Source: Stenotrophomonas bentonitica (GTDB lineage: Bacteria > Pseudomonadota > Gammaproteobacteria > Xanthomonadales > Xanthomonadaceae). Taken from it: 64,000 bases of DNA. The stretch covers positions 186,001 through 250,000 of the forward strand of contig NZ_PKQP01000002.1 of the NCBI RefSeq assembly GCF_002887735.1, written 5' to 3'. The position numbers were made by a program, and so were the translations under genes. The notes under the pieces were generated by a model that worked only from the letters and a program-made list of their open reading frames with translations, made no database searches and was not told the DNA's origin. Of this stretch, positions 49,507-58,602 are shown piece by piece; within the stretch, counting starts at the first letter, position 1, and each line of letters starts with the position of its first letter.

Positions 49507-51576
49507 TCAGCTGAAATCGAAATCCATCACCGGGCCGGCCGGGCCGACGAAGTCGCCCTGCACGTAGTCCACCCCGGCACTGAAAAGCAGGCTCATCGAG
49601 TTGGCATCGGCGACGAACTCGGCGATGGTGCGGATGTTGGCGGCCTGCGCCCGCGCGGTGATCTCGCTGATCTTCCCGCTGTGTTCGCGGGTGCTGGCGA
49701 GGTCGCAGGTGAAGTCGCGGTCCAGCTTGAGGAACTGCGGCTGGAAATGGGCCAGCAGCTGGAACGAGTCCAGCCCCGAGCCGAACTGCTCCAGGCCGAT
49801 CCGGCAGCCGAGCGGCGCGATCGCCGCCAGGAACTGCTGCGCATTGCGCAGGTGGGTGAATACCTTTGCCTCCGGGGCATGCAGCCACAGCTGTTCGCCC
49901 GGCACGCCCTGGGCCTGCAGCTCGCGGCGCAGGGTGACGATCATCTGCGGGTCGTTGAACGACTCCGGGGTGATCTTGACCATCAGGTGGGTGACGTGGC
50001 CCTCGCGCCTGCGTGCGGCGAGCATGCCGATCGCGTGGGTGACCACCCAGCGGTTGATGTCGGCCAGCAGGCCGTGTTCCTCGGCGATGCCCAGGAACGC
50101 GGTCGGGCTGAGCAGCTCGCCGTTGTGCTCCAGGCGCAGGTAGGCCTCGTACAACTCCAGCGCTTCGCCCTGCAGGTTGAGCACCGGCTGGTAATGCAGC
50201 TGGAAGCCATCGCCGTCCAGCGCCTGGCGGATGCGTGCGACCCAGTGCTGGATGCGCTCTTCTTCCACGCGGTCCACTGCCGCCGGGTCGAACACCCGGG
50301 TGGTGTTGCCCAGTTCCAGGGCTGCCTGCGTGCACTCGGTGGCGCGGGCCAGCACCTGGCCGATGCTGGCGATCTTTTCGCCGACCTGCACGCCGCCGAC
50401 GCTGACGGTGACCGTGGCCGAGCGCTCGCCGATGCTGAACACCTGCGCGGCGAAGGCGGCCCGGATCTGGTCGGCCAAGGCGACGGTCTGCGCGTAGGGT
50501 GCTTCGGTCAGCACGGCGAAGCTGTGTTCACCGAAGCGGGCCACCTGGGCAGCGTCGCCAACGGATTGGGCCAGCACGCGGGCGAGGGCGCCGATCAGCG
50601 CGTCGGCCGAGTCCAGCCCGATCTCCGGCAGCAGGCGCGCATAGTGGTCGGGCTCGACCAGCAGCAGGCCGAACCGGCCCTCGCTGCGGCCGGCCTGGGC
50701 CACGGCATTTTCGACATGCAGCATGAAGGTCGGTCGGTTGAGCAGGCCGGTGACCTGGTCGCGCTGGCGCAGGTCCTCGACCTCGCGCGCCAGCTCCGGG
50801 TCGAACTCCATGCGGCGGCGGAACACCACCTGCAGGCAGGATTCGCCTTCGTAGCTGGCCTGGGTGAACTCCATCGTGGCCGGGAACACCGCCCCGTCCT
50901 GGTTGCGTGCGTCCACCTGGTACTGCGGCGGCGGTGCATCGCCCTTGCTCATCGACTTGAGCAGCTGCTTGAAGCCGTCCACGTGCTGCGGGGCGACCAT
51001 GTCCAGCAGCGAGATGCCCTCCACATCCTCGAAGGTCTCGTAGCCGAACATCTCCAGGTAGGCCTCGTTGGCGCGGATGTGCATGCCTTCATGGACATAG
51101 GCGATCGGGTCGCGCGAGGAGGAGATCAGCGCGTCGCAGCGGCGCTCGGTCTCGCGCATCTGGGCCTCGATCCGGCGCAGCCCGCGGCGCGCGTGCAGAT
51201 CGGTCCATTCATTGCGCACCACCGCCAGCAGGTGCTCGGGGCGGTGGCGCAGGGCGATGGCGCGGATGCCGTTGGCACCGGCCTCGACCCACTCGTTTTC
51301 ATTGATCGACTCGGCCAGCAGGATCATGGGGATGTCCTTGCCACTGGCCGCGATCTGCTGGGTGACCTGCAGCAGCGGGATGCTCTGGGCGGCAGCGACC
51401 AGTACCAGGTCGATCGGCTGGGTGCCCAGGACGTGGGCCAGTTCCTCGCTGTGCTGCGGGCGCGTCGGGCGCACCGCGATGCCGCTGTTGCGCAGCGTGC
51501 TGACGATGGTCTCGGCGTTCTCGCCGCTGTCGTCCACGATCAGCAGGCGGACCGTCATGTCATTCGCGTTCTGCAT
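49507..51576 (-). CDS. fimX: FimX-like REC-PAS-degenerate GGDEF-degenerate EAL protein
   Basis: 689 residues; ATG 51576 has GGGGAG ahead, so the first methionine fits. Domain order response-regulator, PAS, GGDEF, EAL matches FimX, the high-affinity c-di-GMP sensor that controls type IV pilus twitching through PilZ and PilB. The receiver domain lacks a phospho-acceptor Asp (LVLVAAAQS). GGDEF is RFGEHSF, and EAL is YEAYLRL with EQFGSG for DDFGTG, so neither cyclase nor phosphodiesterase activity is expected, while the EAL pocket may still bind c-di-GMP. The pil genes are not in this window. It is followed by the REP block and fabV. Confidence 0.85.
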   Translation of the reverse strand: MQNANDMTVRLLIVDDSGENAETIVSTLRNSGIAVRPTRPQHSEELAHVLGTQPIDLVLVAAAQSIPLLQVTQQIAASGKDIPMILLAESINENEWVEAGANGIRAIALRHRPEHLLAVVRNEWTDLHARRGLRRIEAQMRETERRCDALISSSRDPIAYVHEGMHIRANEAYLEMFGYETFEDVEGISLLDMVAPQHVDGFKQLLKSMSKGDAPPPQYQVDARNQDGAVFPATMEFTQASYEGESCLQVVFRRRMEFDPELAREVEDLRQRDQVTGLLNRPTFMLHVENAVAQAGRSEGRFGLLLVEPDHYARLLPEIGLDSADALIGALARVLAQSVGDAAQVARFGEHSFAVLTEAPYAQTVALADQIRAAFAAQVFSIGERSATVTVSVGGVQVGEKIASIGQVLARATECTQAALELGNTTRVFDPAAVDRVEEERIQHWVARIRQALDGDGFQLHYQPVLNLQGEALELYEAYLRLEHNGELLSPTAFLGIAEEHGLLADINRWVVTHAIGMLAARRREGHVTHLMVKITPESFNDPQMIVTLRRELQAQGVPGEQLWLHAPEAKVFTHLRNAQQFLAAIAPLGCRIGLEQFGSGLDSFQLLAHFQPQFLKLDRDFTCDLASTREHSGKISEITARAQAANIRTIAEFVADANSMSLLFSAGVDYVQGDFVGPAGPVMDFDFS

Positions 51577-51668
51577 TCAGTACTCCCCGGACTGCAAACT
51601 TGATACACGATGCGTGTGACTACGTCCATGCGGCAAACCGTAGCCGATCACGGAACGCGGGTCCCGGC

Positions 51669-52853
51669 TCAGGCCACGCTGCCCGCGGCATGGCCACAGG
51701 CCCAGGCCCACTGGAAGTTGTAGCCCCCCAGCCAGCCGGTCACGTCCAGCACCTCCCCGATGAAGTGCAGGCCGGGAACCAGTTGCGATTCAAAGGTACT
51801 GGAGGACACCTTGCGGGTGTCGACCCCGCCCAGCGTCACCTCGGCGGTACGGTAGCCCTCGGTGCCACTGGCCACCAGCGGGAAATTCTGGAGCAGATCG
51901 GCTGCCTCGCGCAGCTGCGGCTCGTCGATCTGGCGCACCAGCCGGTCCGGCAGCCAGTGCTCGCACAGGCGCAGCGCGAGCCGCCGCGGCAGCACCTCGG
52001 ACAGCACCGTGCGCAGCTCGGCAGCGCCGCGCTCGGCCTTCATCCGGCGCAGCCAGCCCAGCGCGTCCTGGCCCGGCAGCAGGTCCAGCCGCAGCTCATC
52101 GCCGGGCTGCCAGTACGAAGAGATCTGCAGGATCGCCGGGCCGCTGATGCCGCGGTGGGTGATCAGCATGGAATTGCGGAACTCGACCCCGTTGCAGCGT
52201 GCCTCGATCGGCAGGGCGACGCCGCTGAGCTCGTTGAAGCGCTCCTGGTGCTTTCCGCTCAAGGTCAGCGGCACCAGCCCGGCCCGGGTCGGCAGGACCT
52301 CGTGGCCAAACTGGCGGGCCAGCTCATAGCCGAAGCCGGTGGCGCCCATGCTCGGGATCGACAAGCCACCGGTGGCGACCACCAGCGAGGCGGCGTGGAA
52401 GTGACCCTGCGCGGTGTGTACGTGGAAACCGTCCGCGCCGCGCTCGACCTTCTGCACCCCGCAGTCGGTGCGGATCTGCACCCCGGCGGCCTGGCATTCG
52501 TCCACCAGCATCTTCACGATCTGCTTGGAGGAGATGTCGCAGAACAGCTGGCCCAGTTCTTTTTCGTGATACGCGATGCCGTGCCGCTCCACCATCTCGA
52601 TGAAGTGCCAGGGGGTGTAACGGGCCAGCGCGGATTTGCAGAAGTGCGGATTGGCCGAGAGGAAGTTGGCGGCGGTGGTGCCGGTGTTGGTGAAGTTGCA
52701 GCGCCCGCCGCCGGACATCAGGATCTTCTTGCCGACCTTGTTGGCATGGTCGATCACCTGCACCATGCGCCCGCGTCTGCCAGCGGTCATCGCACACATC
52801 AGCCCGGCCGCGCCGGCGCCGATCACCAGTACATCGCATCGGATCACGGACAT
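51669..52853 (-). CDS. yhiN: HI0933-family flavoprotein (YhiN type)
   Basis: 394 residues. FAD-dependent oxidoreductase of unknown substrate: the N-terminal dinucleotide motif CDVLVIGAGAAGLMCAMTA, the family-specific KVGKKILMSGGGRCNFTN, FCDISSKQIVKMLVDE, VVATGGLSIPSMGATGFGYELA and the C-terminal FIGEVLDVTGWLGGYNFQWAWACG. All key blocks are intact. yaeQ precedes it 10 bp away on the same strand, so the two are probably cotranscribed. Confidence 0.94.
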   Translation of the reverse strand: MSVIRCDVLVIGAGAAGLMCAMTAGRRGRMVQVIDHANKVGKKILMSGGGRCNFTNTGTTAANFLSANPHFCKSALARYTPWHFIEMVERHGIAYHEKELGQLFCDISSKQIVKMLVDECQAAGVQIRTDCGVQKVERGADGFHVHTAQGHFHAASLVVATGGLSIPSMGATGFGYELARQFGHEVLPTRAGLVPLTLSGKHQERFNELSGVALPIEARCNGVEFRNSMLITHRGISGPAILQISSYWQPGDELRLDLLPGQDALGWLRRMKAERGAAELRTVLSEVLPRRLALRLCEHWLPDRLVRQIDEPQLREAADLLQNFPLVASGTEGYRTAEVTLGGVDTRKVSSSTFESQLVPGLHFIGEVLDVTGWLGGYNFQWAWACGHAAGSVA

Positions 52854-52863
52854 CTCAGCGCGC

Positions 52864-53415
52864 TCAGGCCTGCGGCTTCTGCTTGCGCCAGGTGGGGATG
52901 ACGCTGAGCTGGGCCTTGTCGGAGGTCAACTGCACTTCGCCGTCCTGGATCTGCACGTCCCACTGCATCGTGCGTTCGATCTGCGCGCCCCATTCGGTGA
53001 CGAACTCGCCCGGCAGGTCCATCACCTCCAGCGTGGCGAGCTTCTTCAGCGCGGAAGCGTTGCGCTCCCACCAGATGTCGGCGGCGCGGCCGCCGTAGGT
53101 CACCAGCTGCACCGCGCGCGCGCGGCCGGCGGCCTTGCGCAGGCGCGACTCGTCCGGCTGGCCCAGTTCGATCCACAGTTCGATGTCGCCGGTGTAATCG
53201 CGGCGCCACAGGTCCGGTTCGTCATCCACGCTCAGGCCGCGGCCGAATTCCAGCCGGTCGTCGGCGTTCAGCGCGAAGGTGAGCAGGCGCACCATCAGGC
53301 GGTCGTCGGTTTCGGACGGATGCTGGGCCAGCGTCAGCGTATGGCTGGCGTAGTAGCCGCGGTCCATGTCGCTGATCTGCAGTTCGGCCTTGCGGATGGT
53401 GGCGGTGAGGGCCAT
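52864..53415 (-). CDS. yaeQ: YaeQ family protein
   Basis: 183 residues from ATG 53415; nine further residues upstream are possible but unneeded. PD-(D/E)XK-like fold of unknown role: TATIRKAELQISDMDRGYY, LTLAQHPSETDDRLMVRLLTFAL, GDIELWIELGQPDESRLRKA, then a terminal block with VTYGGRAADIWWERN. E. coli YaeQ was once linked to RfaH-like suppression, but the function is open. It is divergent from the pseudouridine synthase gene and upstream of yhiN. Confidence 0.94.
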   Translation of the reverse strand: MALTATIRKAELQISDMDRGYYASHTLTLAQHPSETDDRLMVRLLTFALNADDRLEFGRGLSVDDEPDLWRRDYTGDIELWIELGQPDESRLRKAAGRARAVQLVTYGGRAADIWWERNASALKKLATLEVMDLPGEFVTEWGAQIERTMQWDVQIQDGEVQLTSDKAQLSVIPTWRKQKPQA

Positions 53416-53456
53416 GGGGATACCTGAAACAAAGAGCGCCATGATAATGGTTCGCC

Positions 53457-54341
53457 ATGAGTCCGTCCGATCCGATCCTTGCCACCCCCGCGCCCAGTCG
53501 CCTGCAGTTGCCCCCCGGCGACTGGCCGAGCCTGCTGGACGGGCTGTGTGCGCGCTTCCCGCGCATCGACCGCGCGCAGTGGGTGGGCCGCTTCGCCCGT
53601 GGGCGCGTGCAGGATGCGCAGGGCAGGGCGCTCGCTCCGGATCATCCCTGGCAGGTCGGGCTGGAGATCGTGTACTTCCGTGAAGTTGCGGATGAGCCGG
53701 TGATTCACTTCGCCGAGGCCATCGTCCATCAGGACGCGGAGCTGCTGGTGGCCGACAAGCCGCATTTCCTGCCGGTCACCCCGGCGGGCGGCTACGTGCG
53801 CGAGACCCTGCTGGCGCGGCTGGTGGCGCGCACCGGCAACCCCGACCTGGTGCCGCTGCACCGCCTGGACCGGTTGACCGCCGGGCTGGTGCTGTTCTCG
53901 ACCCGGCCGGCGAGCCGCGATGCCTACCAGCGCCTGTTCCGCGAGCGGCGCATCGAGAAGGTCTACGAAGCCTTGGCGCCGGCCCTGCCGCAGGTGGCGT
54001 TCCCGCTTGAGCGCCAGACCCGGCTGGTCCCGGGCGAGCCGTTTTTCCGCATGGCCGAGGTGACCGGCGAGCCCAATGCCCGGACCCGCATCGAGGTGAT
54101 CGAGCGCACCGGGCCGGTCTGGCGTTACCGGCTGCACCCGGTGAGTGGCCGCAAGCACCAGTTGCGCGTGCACATGGCGGGGCTGGGCGCGCCGATCCTG
54201 GGGGACGATCTGTACCCGGAGCTGCGCGCGGATGCGCCGGCGGGGGTGCCGCTGCAGCTGCTGGCCAACGAATTGGCGTTCGATGACCCGTTCACCGGAG
54301 AGCGGCGCACGTTCTCCAGCGGGCTGTCGCTCCACCTGTAG
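53457..54341 (+). CDS. RluA-family RNA pseudouridine synthase
   Basis: 294 residues. It isomerises specific uridines in rRNA or tRNA. The catalytic motif is HRLDRLTAGLVLF (Asp in motif II), with LLVADKPHFLPVTP before and YRLHPVSGRKHQLRVHMAGLGAPILGD after (motif III). The N-terminal 90 residues replace the S4-like domain with a RWVGRFARGRVQ-type segment, so it is an atypical RluA member and the exact uridine is unknown. The TAG stop is supplied by the GTAG end of the REP at 54338. Confidence 0.9.
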   Translation: MSPSDPILATPAPSRLQLPPGDWPSLLDGLCARFPRIDRAQWVGRFARGRVQDAQGRALAPDHPWQVGLEIVYFREVADEPVIHFAEAIVHQDAELLVADKPHFLPVTPAGGYVRETLLARLVARTGNPDLVPLHRLDRLTAGLVLFSTRPASRDAYQRLFRERRIEKVYEALAPALPQVAFPLERQTRLVPGEPFFRMAEVTGEPNARTRIEVIERTGPVWRYRLHPVSGRKHQLRVHMAGLGAPILGDDLYPELRADAPAGVPLQLLANELAFDDPFTGERRTFSSGLSLHL

Positions 54342-54429
54342 GGCCGGCCGCTGGCCGGCTGCGGGGGGCCATGGGTAGATCCTGTCGTCAGCAGGTGTTG
54401 AGGAGGAGCCGGCCAGCGGCCGGCACTAC
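54338..54429. repeat. Inverted pair of SMAG-type REPs (first provides the rlu stop codon)
   Basis: The first copy (54338-54361) begins GTAG, whose TAG is the stop of the pseudouridine synthase gene. The second (54407-54429) ends in CTAC. Both have the stem GGCCGGCC.../CTGGCCGGC type and GTAG ends facing outward, a REP doublet. Confidence 0.85.
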
Positions 54430-54477
54430 CGATACCGGTCCTGGGCCACGCCGGACCTTCATCCAGCTGGCGGTTCA

Positions 54478-54951
54478 TCACACTGAACGCTTGGCCAGCC
54501 AACGATCCAGCTGTGCGGCGAAGGCCTGTTTGTCGCGCGCGTGCAGGGGCGCCGGCCCGCCGGTCTGGATGCCCGAGCCGCGCAGTTCCTCCATGAAATT
54601 GCGCATGGACAGGCGCTCGGCCATGTTGTCGGGCGTGTACAGCTCGCCACGCGGGTTGAGCGCGACGGACTTTTTATCCAAGACGAGGGCGGCCAAGGGG
54701 ATGTCCTGCGTGACGACCAGGTCGCCCGGCTGGACCCGCTCGACGATCACGCTGTCAGCCACATCCAGGCCTGGCGGCACCTGTACCGATCGGATGAAAC
54801 GGGACGGGGGAGTGCGCAGCCAGTGGTTCGCGACCAGGGTCATCTCGATCCCGGCCCGCTCGGCGGCGCGGAACAGGATCTCCTTGATGACGGCCGGGCA
54901 GGCATCGGCGTCCACCCAGATATGAACTTTAGGGGTCGGGGCATCGGTCAT
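54478..54951 (-). CDS. YaiI/YqxD (DUF188) family protein
   Basis: 157 residues. PIN-like fold proteins of unknown function: [20 protein letters not shown] near the N terminus (metal-binding DADACP), [34 protein letters not shown] with an Asp pair and RNFMEELR. The acidic positions expected for metal are present. No gene partner is apparent. It is divergent from the cold-shock gene across about 300 bp. Confidence 0.92.
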   Translation of the reverse strand: MTDAPTPKVHIWVDADACPAVIKEILFRAAERAGIEMTLVANHWLRTPPSRFIRSVQVPPGLDVADSVIVERVQPGDLVVTQDIPLAALVLDKKSVALNPRGELYTPDNMAERLSMRNFMEELRGSGIQTGGPAPLHARDKQAFAAQLDRWLAKRSV

Positions 54952-55252
54952 TTGGCTGATCTTAAGGTAGGAAAAATCTGAATAGGGGCTCCGGTTTCGT
55001 GTAGGATCGCCCGACCCCTTGTCCTGTCAGGCGGGAGGGGGAGGATGGCTGAATAAACCAGCTATCGCTTTTTCGGTAAAACACGAGTATCGTCACCCAC
55101 ACTGTGTTTGCTAGGGTCACCGTGAATCGTGGCCTGGTGCAGTTGATCTCACGATCTGCTCATCGATCCGCTTTACCAACGCCTGCAACTCAGTCTCGGC
55201 TCCGATACGCGGCGGCCGCGATTATTTCAACTATTGTTTCAGGAGTTAGTAC
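54952..55252 (+). other. Non-coding leader and promoter region of the cold-shock gene
   Basis: About 300 bp without a supported gene. It should contain the divergent promoters of the DUF188 gene and the cold-shock gene. Cold-shock mRNAs usually have a long 5' leader, and this fits; I can support only the AGGAG site at about 55241-55245. I could not assign a promoter or a thermo-responsive fold with confidence. Confidence 0.4.
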
Positions 55253-55462
55253 ATGTCTGATCGTCAGCAGGGCACCGTGAAGTGGTTCAACGACGCCAAG
55301 GGCTTCGGCTTCATCACCCCGGAAAGCGGCCCGGACCTCTTCGTGCATTTCCGCGCGATCCAGGGCACCGGCTTCAAGTCGCTGCAGGAAGGCCAGAAGG
55401 TGACCTTCGTCGCCGTGCAGGGCCAGAAGGGTATGCAGGCTGACCAGGTGCAGGCGGTCTAA
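55253..55462 (+). CDS. CspA-family cold-shock protein
   Basis: 69 residues. Single OB-fold binding single-stranded RNA/DNA. RNP1 is KGFGFI and RNP2 is LFVHF, both intact; the following residue is Arg (HFRAIQG) where many CspA proteins have Ser. The C-terminal half has [24 protein letters not shown]. Which paralogue it is, and whether it is cold-induced, cannot be told here. The preceding 300 bp leader suits an mRNA stabilised at low temperature. A strong terminator follows. Confidence 0.95.
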   Translation: MSDRQQGTVKWFNDAKGFGFITPESGPDLFVHFRAIQGTGFKSLQEGQKVTFVAVQGQKGMQADQVQAV

Positions 55463-55492
55463 TCGACCCCCCGCAACCGTAAGGTCGCCTTG

Positions 55493-55524
55493 AACGCCGG
55501 AAGCGAAAGCTTCCGGCGTTTTTT
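55493..55524 (+). terminator. Terminator of the cold-shock gene
   Basis: AACGCCGGAAGC and GCTTCCGGCGTT form a 12-bp stem with GAAA loop, followed by T-run. A GNRA-type loop makes it very stable. Confidence 0.92.
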
Positions 55525-55623
55525 ATTGGGCGATGCCTGGCCCTGGTCGACGCGGCGCAGGTTGAAGACGTCACCGTGTCAGCCACCCGGTTACGATGCC
55601 GCTTTGCCCCTGCGGAACCGTCG

Positions 55624-56316
55624 ATGATCAAGGTGCACCATCTGGACCACTCGCGCTCGCTGCGCGTGCTGTGGATGCTTGAAGAGCTGGGCCTGCCGTA
55701 TCAGGTGGTCAACTACCAGCGCGATCCCAAGACCTGGCTGGCACCGCAGGCGCTGCGTGACGTGCATCCGCTGGGCAAGTCCCCGGTGCTGCAGGACGAT
55801 GCACTGGTATTGGCTGAATCCGGCGCGATCCTGGAATACCTGGCCGACCGCTATGACAGCGGCCGCCAGCTCTCGCCCGAGCCGATGCCGGCCCAGGCGC
55901 CCGAACGCGTGCGTTATCGCTACTGGCTGCACTACGCCGAAGGCTCGGCGATGCCGCCGCTGGTGATGACGCTGGTGTTTTCGCGGCTGCGCAATGCGCC
56001 GATGCCGTTCTTCGCCAAGCCGATCGCACGCTCCATCGCCGACAAGGCGCTGAAGGGGTTCGTGGGGCCGCAGGTGAAGCTGCACATGGACTGGATGGAG
56101 CGCGAGCTGGGCCAGTCGCCGTGGTTTGCCGGTGAGCGCTTCACCGCAGCGGACATCCAGATGAGTTTCCCGATCCAGGCCGCCGCCGCGAGAGGGGGCG
56201 ATATGGCCGCCTATCCGCGGCTGCAGTCCTACCTGACCCGGATCGAACAGCGCCCGGCCTACCAGCGTGCAGTGGAGCGGGGCGGTCCGTTGAACCTCGG
56301 CGGCGGTTCACGCTGA
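55624..56316 (+). CDS. Glutathione S-transferase family protein
   Basis: 230 residues from ATG 55624; the frame is open upstream but lacks a start with support. Thioredoxin-like N-terminal domain with [47 protein letters not shown] (the conserved Glu-Ser of the glutathione site), then an all-helical C-terminal domain ending in [17 protein letters not shown]. The residue after HLDHSRS is probably the Ser nucleophile-activator. The substrate is unknown. It is 31 bp before selO, with a hairpin at 56323-56341 between. Confidence 0.9.
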   Translation: MIKVHHLDHSRSLRVLWMLEELGLPYQVVNYQRDPKTWLAPQALRDVHPLGKSPVLQDDALVLAESGAILEYLADRYDSGRQLSPEPMPAQAPERVRYRYWLHYAEGSAMPPLVMTLVFSRLRNAPMPFFAKPIARSIADKALKGFVGPQVKLHMDWMERELGQSPWFAGERFTAADIQMSFPIQAAAARGGDMAAYPRLQSYLTRIEQRPAYQRAVERGGPLNLGGGSR

Positions 56317-56347
56317 GCTTGCGGGGCAGCCCGGCTGCCCCCATTTC

Positions 56348-57919
56348 ATGCGGATGAGCACCCAGCCCCTGCGTTTCGATAACCGCTTCATCCGTGACCT
56401 GCCCGGCGATCCGGAAACCGGCCCGCGCGTGCGCGAGGTGCGCCAGGCCGCGTGGTCCTCGGTGATGCCGACCCCGATCGCCGCCCCACAACTGCTGGCG
56501 TACTCGCCGGACGTGGCCGCGCTGCTGGGCATGGGCGAGGACCTGATCCAGAGCGAGGACTTCGCACGGGTGTTCGGCGGCAATGCGCTATATGCCGGGA
56601 TGGCGCCGTGGGCGGCCAACTACGGTGGGCATCAGTTCGGCCACTGGGCGGGGCAGCTCGGCGATGGCCGTGCGATCTCGCTGGGCGAACTGCTCACCCC
56701 GGAAGGGGCGCACTGGGAACTGCAGTTGAAGGGCGCCGGGCGCACGCCTTACTCGCGCGGTGCCGATGGGCGTGCGGTGCTGCGCTCGTCGATCCGCGAG
56801 TTCCTGTGCAGCGAGGCGATGCATCACCTCGGCGTGCCGACCACGCGCGCGTTAAGCCTGGTCGGCACCGGCGATGCGGTCGTGCGTGACATGTTCTATG
56901 ACGGTCATCCGCAGGCCGAACCCGGCGCGATCGTCTGCCGCGTCGCGCCGTCCTTCATCCGTTTCGGCACGTTCGAACTGCCGGCCTCGCGCGGCGACAC
57001 CCCGTTGTTGCGGCAACTGGCCGATGTCTGCATCGCGCGTGATTTCCCTGCGCTGGCCGACGCCGGCCAGGCGCGCCATGCACGCTGGTTCGCCGAGATC
57101 TGCGAACGCACCGCCGTCCTGGTCGCGCACTGGATGCGCGTAGGGTTCGTGCACGGCGTGATGAACACCGACAACCTGTCGATTCTGGGTCTCACCATCG
57201 ATTACGGCCCGTATGGCTGGGTAGAGGACTACGATCCGGAGTGGACCCCCAACACCACCGATGCGCAGGGCCGGCGGTATCGCTTCGGCACGCAGCCGCA
57301 GGTGGCGTACTGGAATCTCACCCGGCTCGCGCAGGCATTGGCACCGCTGTTCGAGGATGTCACCCCGCTGCATGACGGGCTGGCGCGTTTCCAGCAGGTG
57401 CACGCCGAATGCGAGCGCGCCGACATCGCCGCGAAGCTGGGCCTGGACACCTGCCGCGATGACGATGTGGCGCTGATGGGCGCGTGGCTGGAGATCCTGC
57501 ACGAGGGGGAGATGGACATGACCATCGCCTTCCGTGGCCTGATGGATCTCGATCCCGCCGCGCCGTCGGTGGCGGTGCTGGAAGACGCGTTCTACAGCCC
57601 GGCACGCCGGGAAGCGGTGCTGCCGTCATTGCAGGCGTGGCTGCAGCAGTACGCGGCGCGGCTGCGCGCCGATGGGCTGAGCACGCAGGCGCGGGAGCAG
57701 CAGATGGGCCGCGCCAACCCGGTGTACGTGCTGCGCAACTGGCTGGCCCAGGAAGCGATCGAGCAGGCCGAGCAGGGCGATCCGAGCGGTGTGCACACGC
57801 TGCTGGAGGTGTTGCGACGCCCGTATGAGGTACAGCCCGGGCGCGAGCACTTCGCGGCCAAGCGACCCGAGTGGGCGCGTGTGAAGGCCGGCTGCTCGAT
57901 GCTGTCCTGCAGCTCGTAG
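56348..57919 (+). CDS. selO: Protein adenylyltransferase SelO (YdiU)
   Basis: 523 residues; an ATG at 56354 is an alternative start. A pseudokinase that AMPylates proteins to control redox homeostasis. Kinase-like motifs: [51 protein letters not shown] (catalytic-loop equivalent with Asn/Asp metal ligands). The chain ends CSMLSCSS; the last Cys aligns with the selenocysteine of vertebrate SelO, and the terminal cysteine pair can form the regulatory disulfide. It is full length and follows the GST gene. Confidence 0.95.
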   Translation: MRMSTQPLRFDNRFIRDLPGDPETGPRVREVRQAAWSSVMPTPIAAPQLLAYSPDVAALLGMGEDLIQSEDFARVFGGNALYAGMAPWAANYGGHQFGHWAGQLGDGRAISLGELLTPEGAHWELQLKGAGRTPYSRGADGRAVLRSSIREFLCSEAMHHLGVPTTRALSLVGTGDAVVRDMFYDGHPQAEPGAIVCRVAPSFIRFGTFELPASRGDTPLLRQLADVCIARDFPALADAGQARHARWFAEICERTAVLVAHWMRVGFVHGVMNTDNLSILGLTIDYGPYGWVEDYDPEWTPNTTDAQGRRYRFGTQPQVAYWNLTRLAQALAPLFEDVTPLHDGLARFQQVHAECERADIAAKLGLDTCRDDDVALMGAWLEILHEGEMDMTIAFRGLMDLDPAAPSVAVLEDAFYSPARREAVLPSLQAWLQQYAARLRADGLSTQAREQQMGRANPVYVLRNWLAQEAIEQAEQGDPSGVHTLLEVLRRPYEVQPGREHFAAKRPEWARVKAGCSMLSCSS

Positions 57920-57961
57920 GGCGCTCGGTTACCCTATGCCACCCTTTGTGCTGTGCCGATC

Positions 57962-58498
57962 ATGACCGAGTCTTCCGCCACGCCCGCCTGGGCCGGCCGC
58001 CTGCGCGACATCGCCGATTTCCCCAAGCCGGGCATCCTGTTCAAGGACATCATGCCGCTGCTCGCCGACGGCCCGGATTTCGCGGCCGCCATCGATGCGA
58101 TGGTCGCGCCCTGGCGCGATGCCAACCTGCAGGCGGTGATGGGGATCGAGTCGCGCGGCTTCATCCTCGGCGCGGCCATGGCGCGGGTGCTGGGCGTGGG
58201 CTTCGTGCCGGTGCGCAAGCCGGGCAAGCTGCCGGGCAAGGTGCTGCGCCAGGATTACACCCTGGAATACCGGACCGACAGCATTGAAGTGCACGCCGAT
58301 GCCTTGCCGGCCGGCGCCCGCGTGCTGGTGGTCGATGATGTGCTGGCCACGGGCGGCACGCTGCTGGCGGCGTTGTCGCTGGCCCGCCAGCTGCAGGTCG
58401 AGGTGGTCGGTGCGGCCGTGCTCGTGGAACTGGCCGGGCTTGGCGGCCGCGAGCGCTGGACGAGTGACGTCCCGCTGCTGGCCAACCTGGTCTATTGA
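57962..58498 (+). CDS. apt: Adenine phosphoribosyltransferase
   Basis: 178 residues from ATG 57962; an in-frame GTG at 57953 is not needed. Salvages adenine to AMP with PRPP. Family marks are the N-terminal [11 protein letters not shown] (KDI), [12 protein letters not shown], and the PRPP-binding loop [17 protein letters not shown] with the metal-binding Asp pair. C-terminal [15 protein letters not shown]. Cytosolic homodimer by family. It lies between selO and an outward-facing REP doublet. Confidence 0.96.
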   Translation: MTESSATPAWAGRLRDIADFPKPGILFKDIMPLLADGPDFAAAIDAMVAPWRDANLQAVMGIESRGFILGAAMARVLGVGFVPVRKPGKLPGKVLRQDYTLEYRTDSIEVHADALPAGARVLVVDDVLATGGTLLAALSLARQLQVEVVGAAVLVELAGLGGRERWTSDVPLLANLVY

Positions 58499-58529
58499 GC
58501 CGGAAATCCGCGCGGGCGCGCCGGCACTG

Positions 58530-58599
58530 GTAGTGCCGGCCGCTGGCCGGCACCTCAAACGCCCCAACGCAAGTGCAGCCGACCAACGGTCGGCTCTAC
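58530..58599. repeat. Outward-facing SMAG-type REP doublet after apt
   Basis: The first REP (58530-58553) is GTAGTGCCGGCC... with GTAG on the left. The second (58577-58599) is AGCCGACC, AAC, GGTCGGCTCTAC with CTAC on the right. The two stems differ, so this is a composite doublet. It lies between the convergent apt and dbpA stops. Confidence 0.85.
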
Positions 58600-58602
58600 C
58601 GC

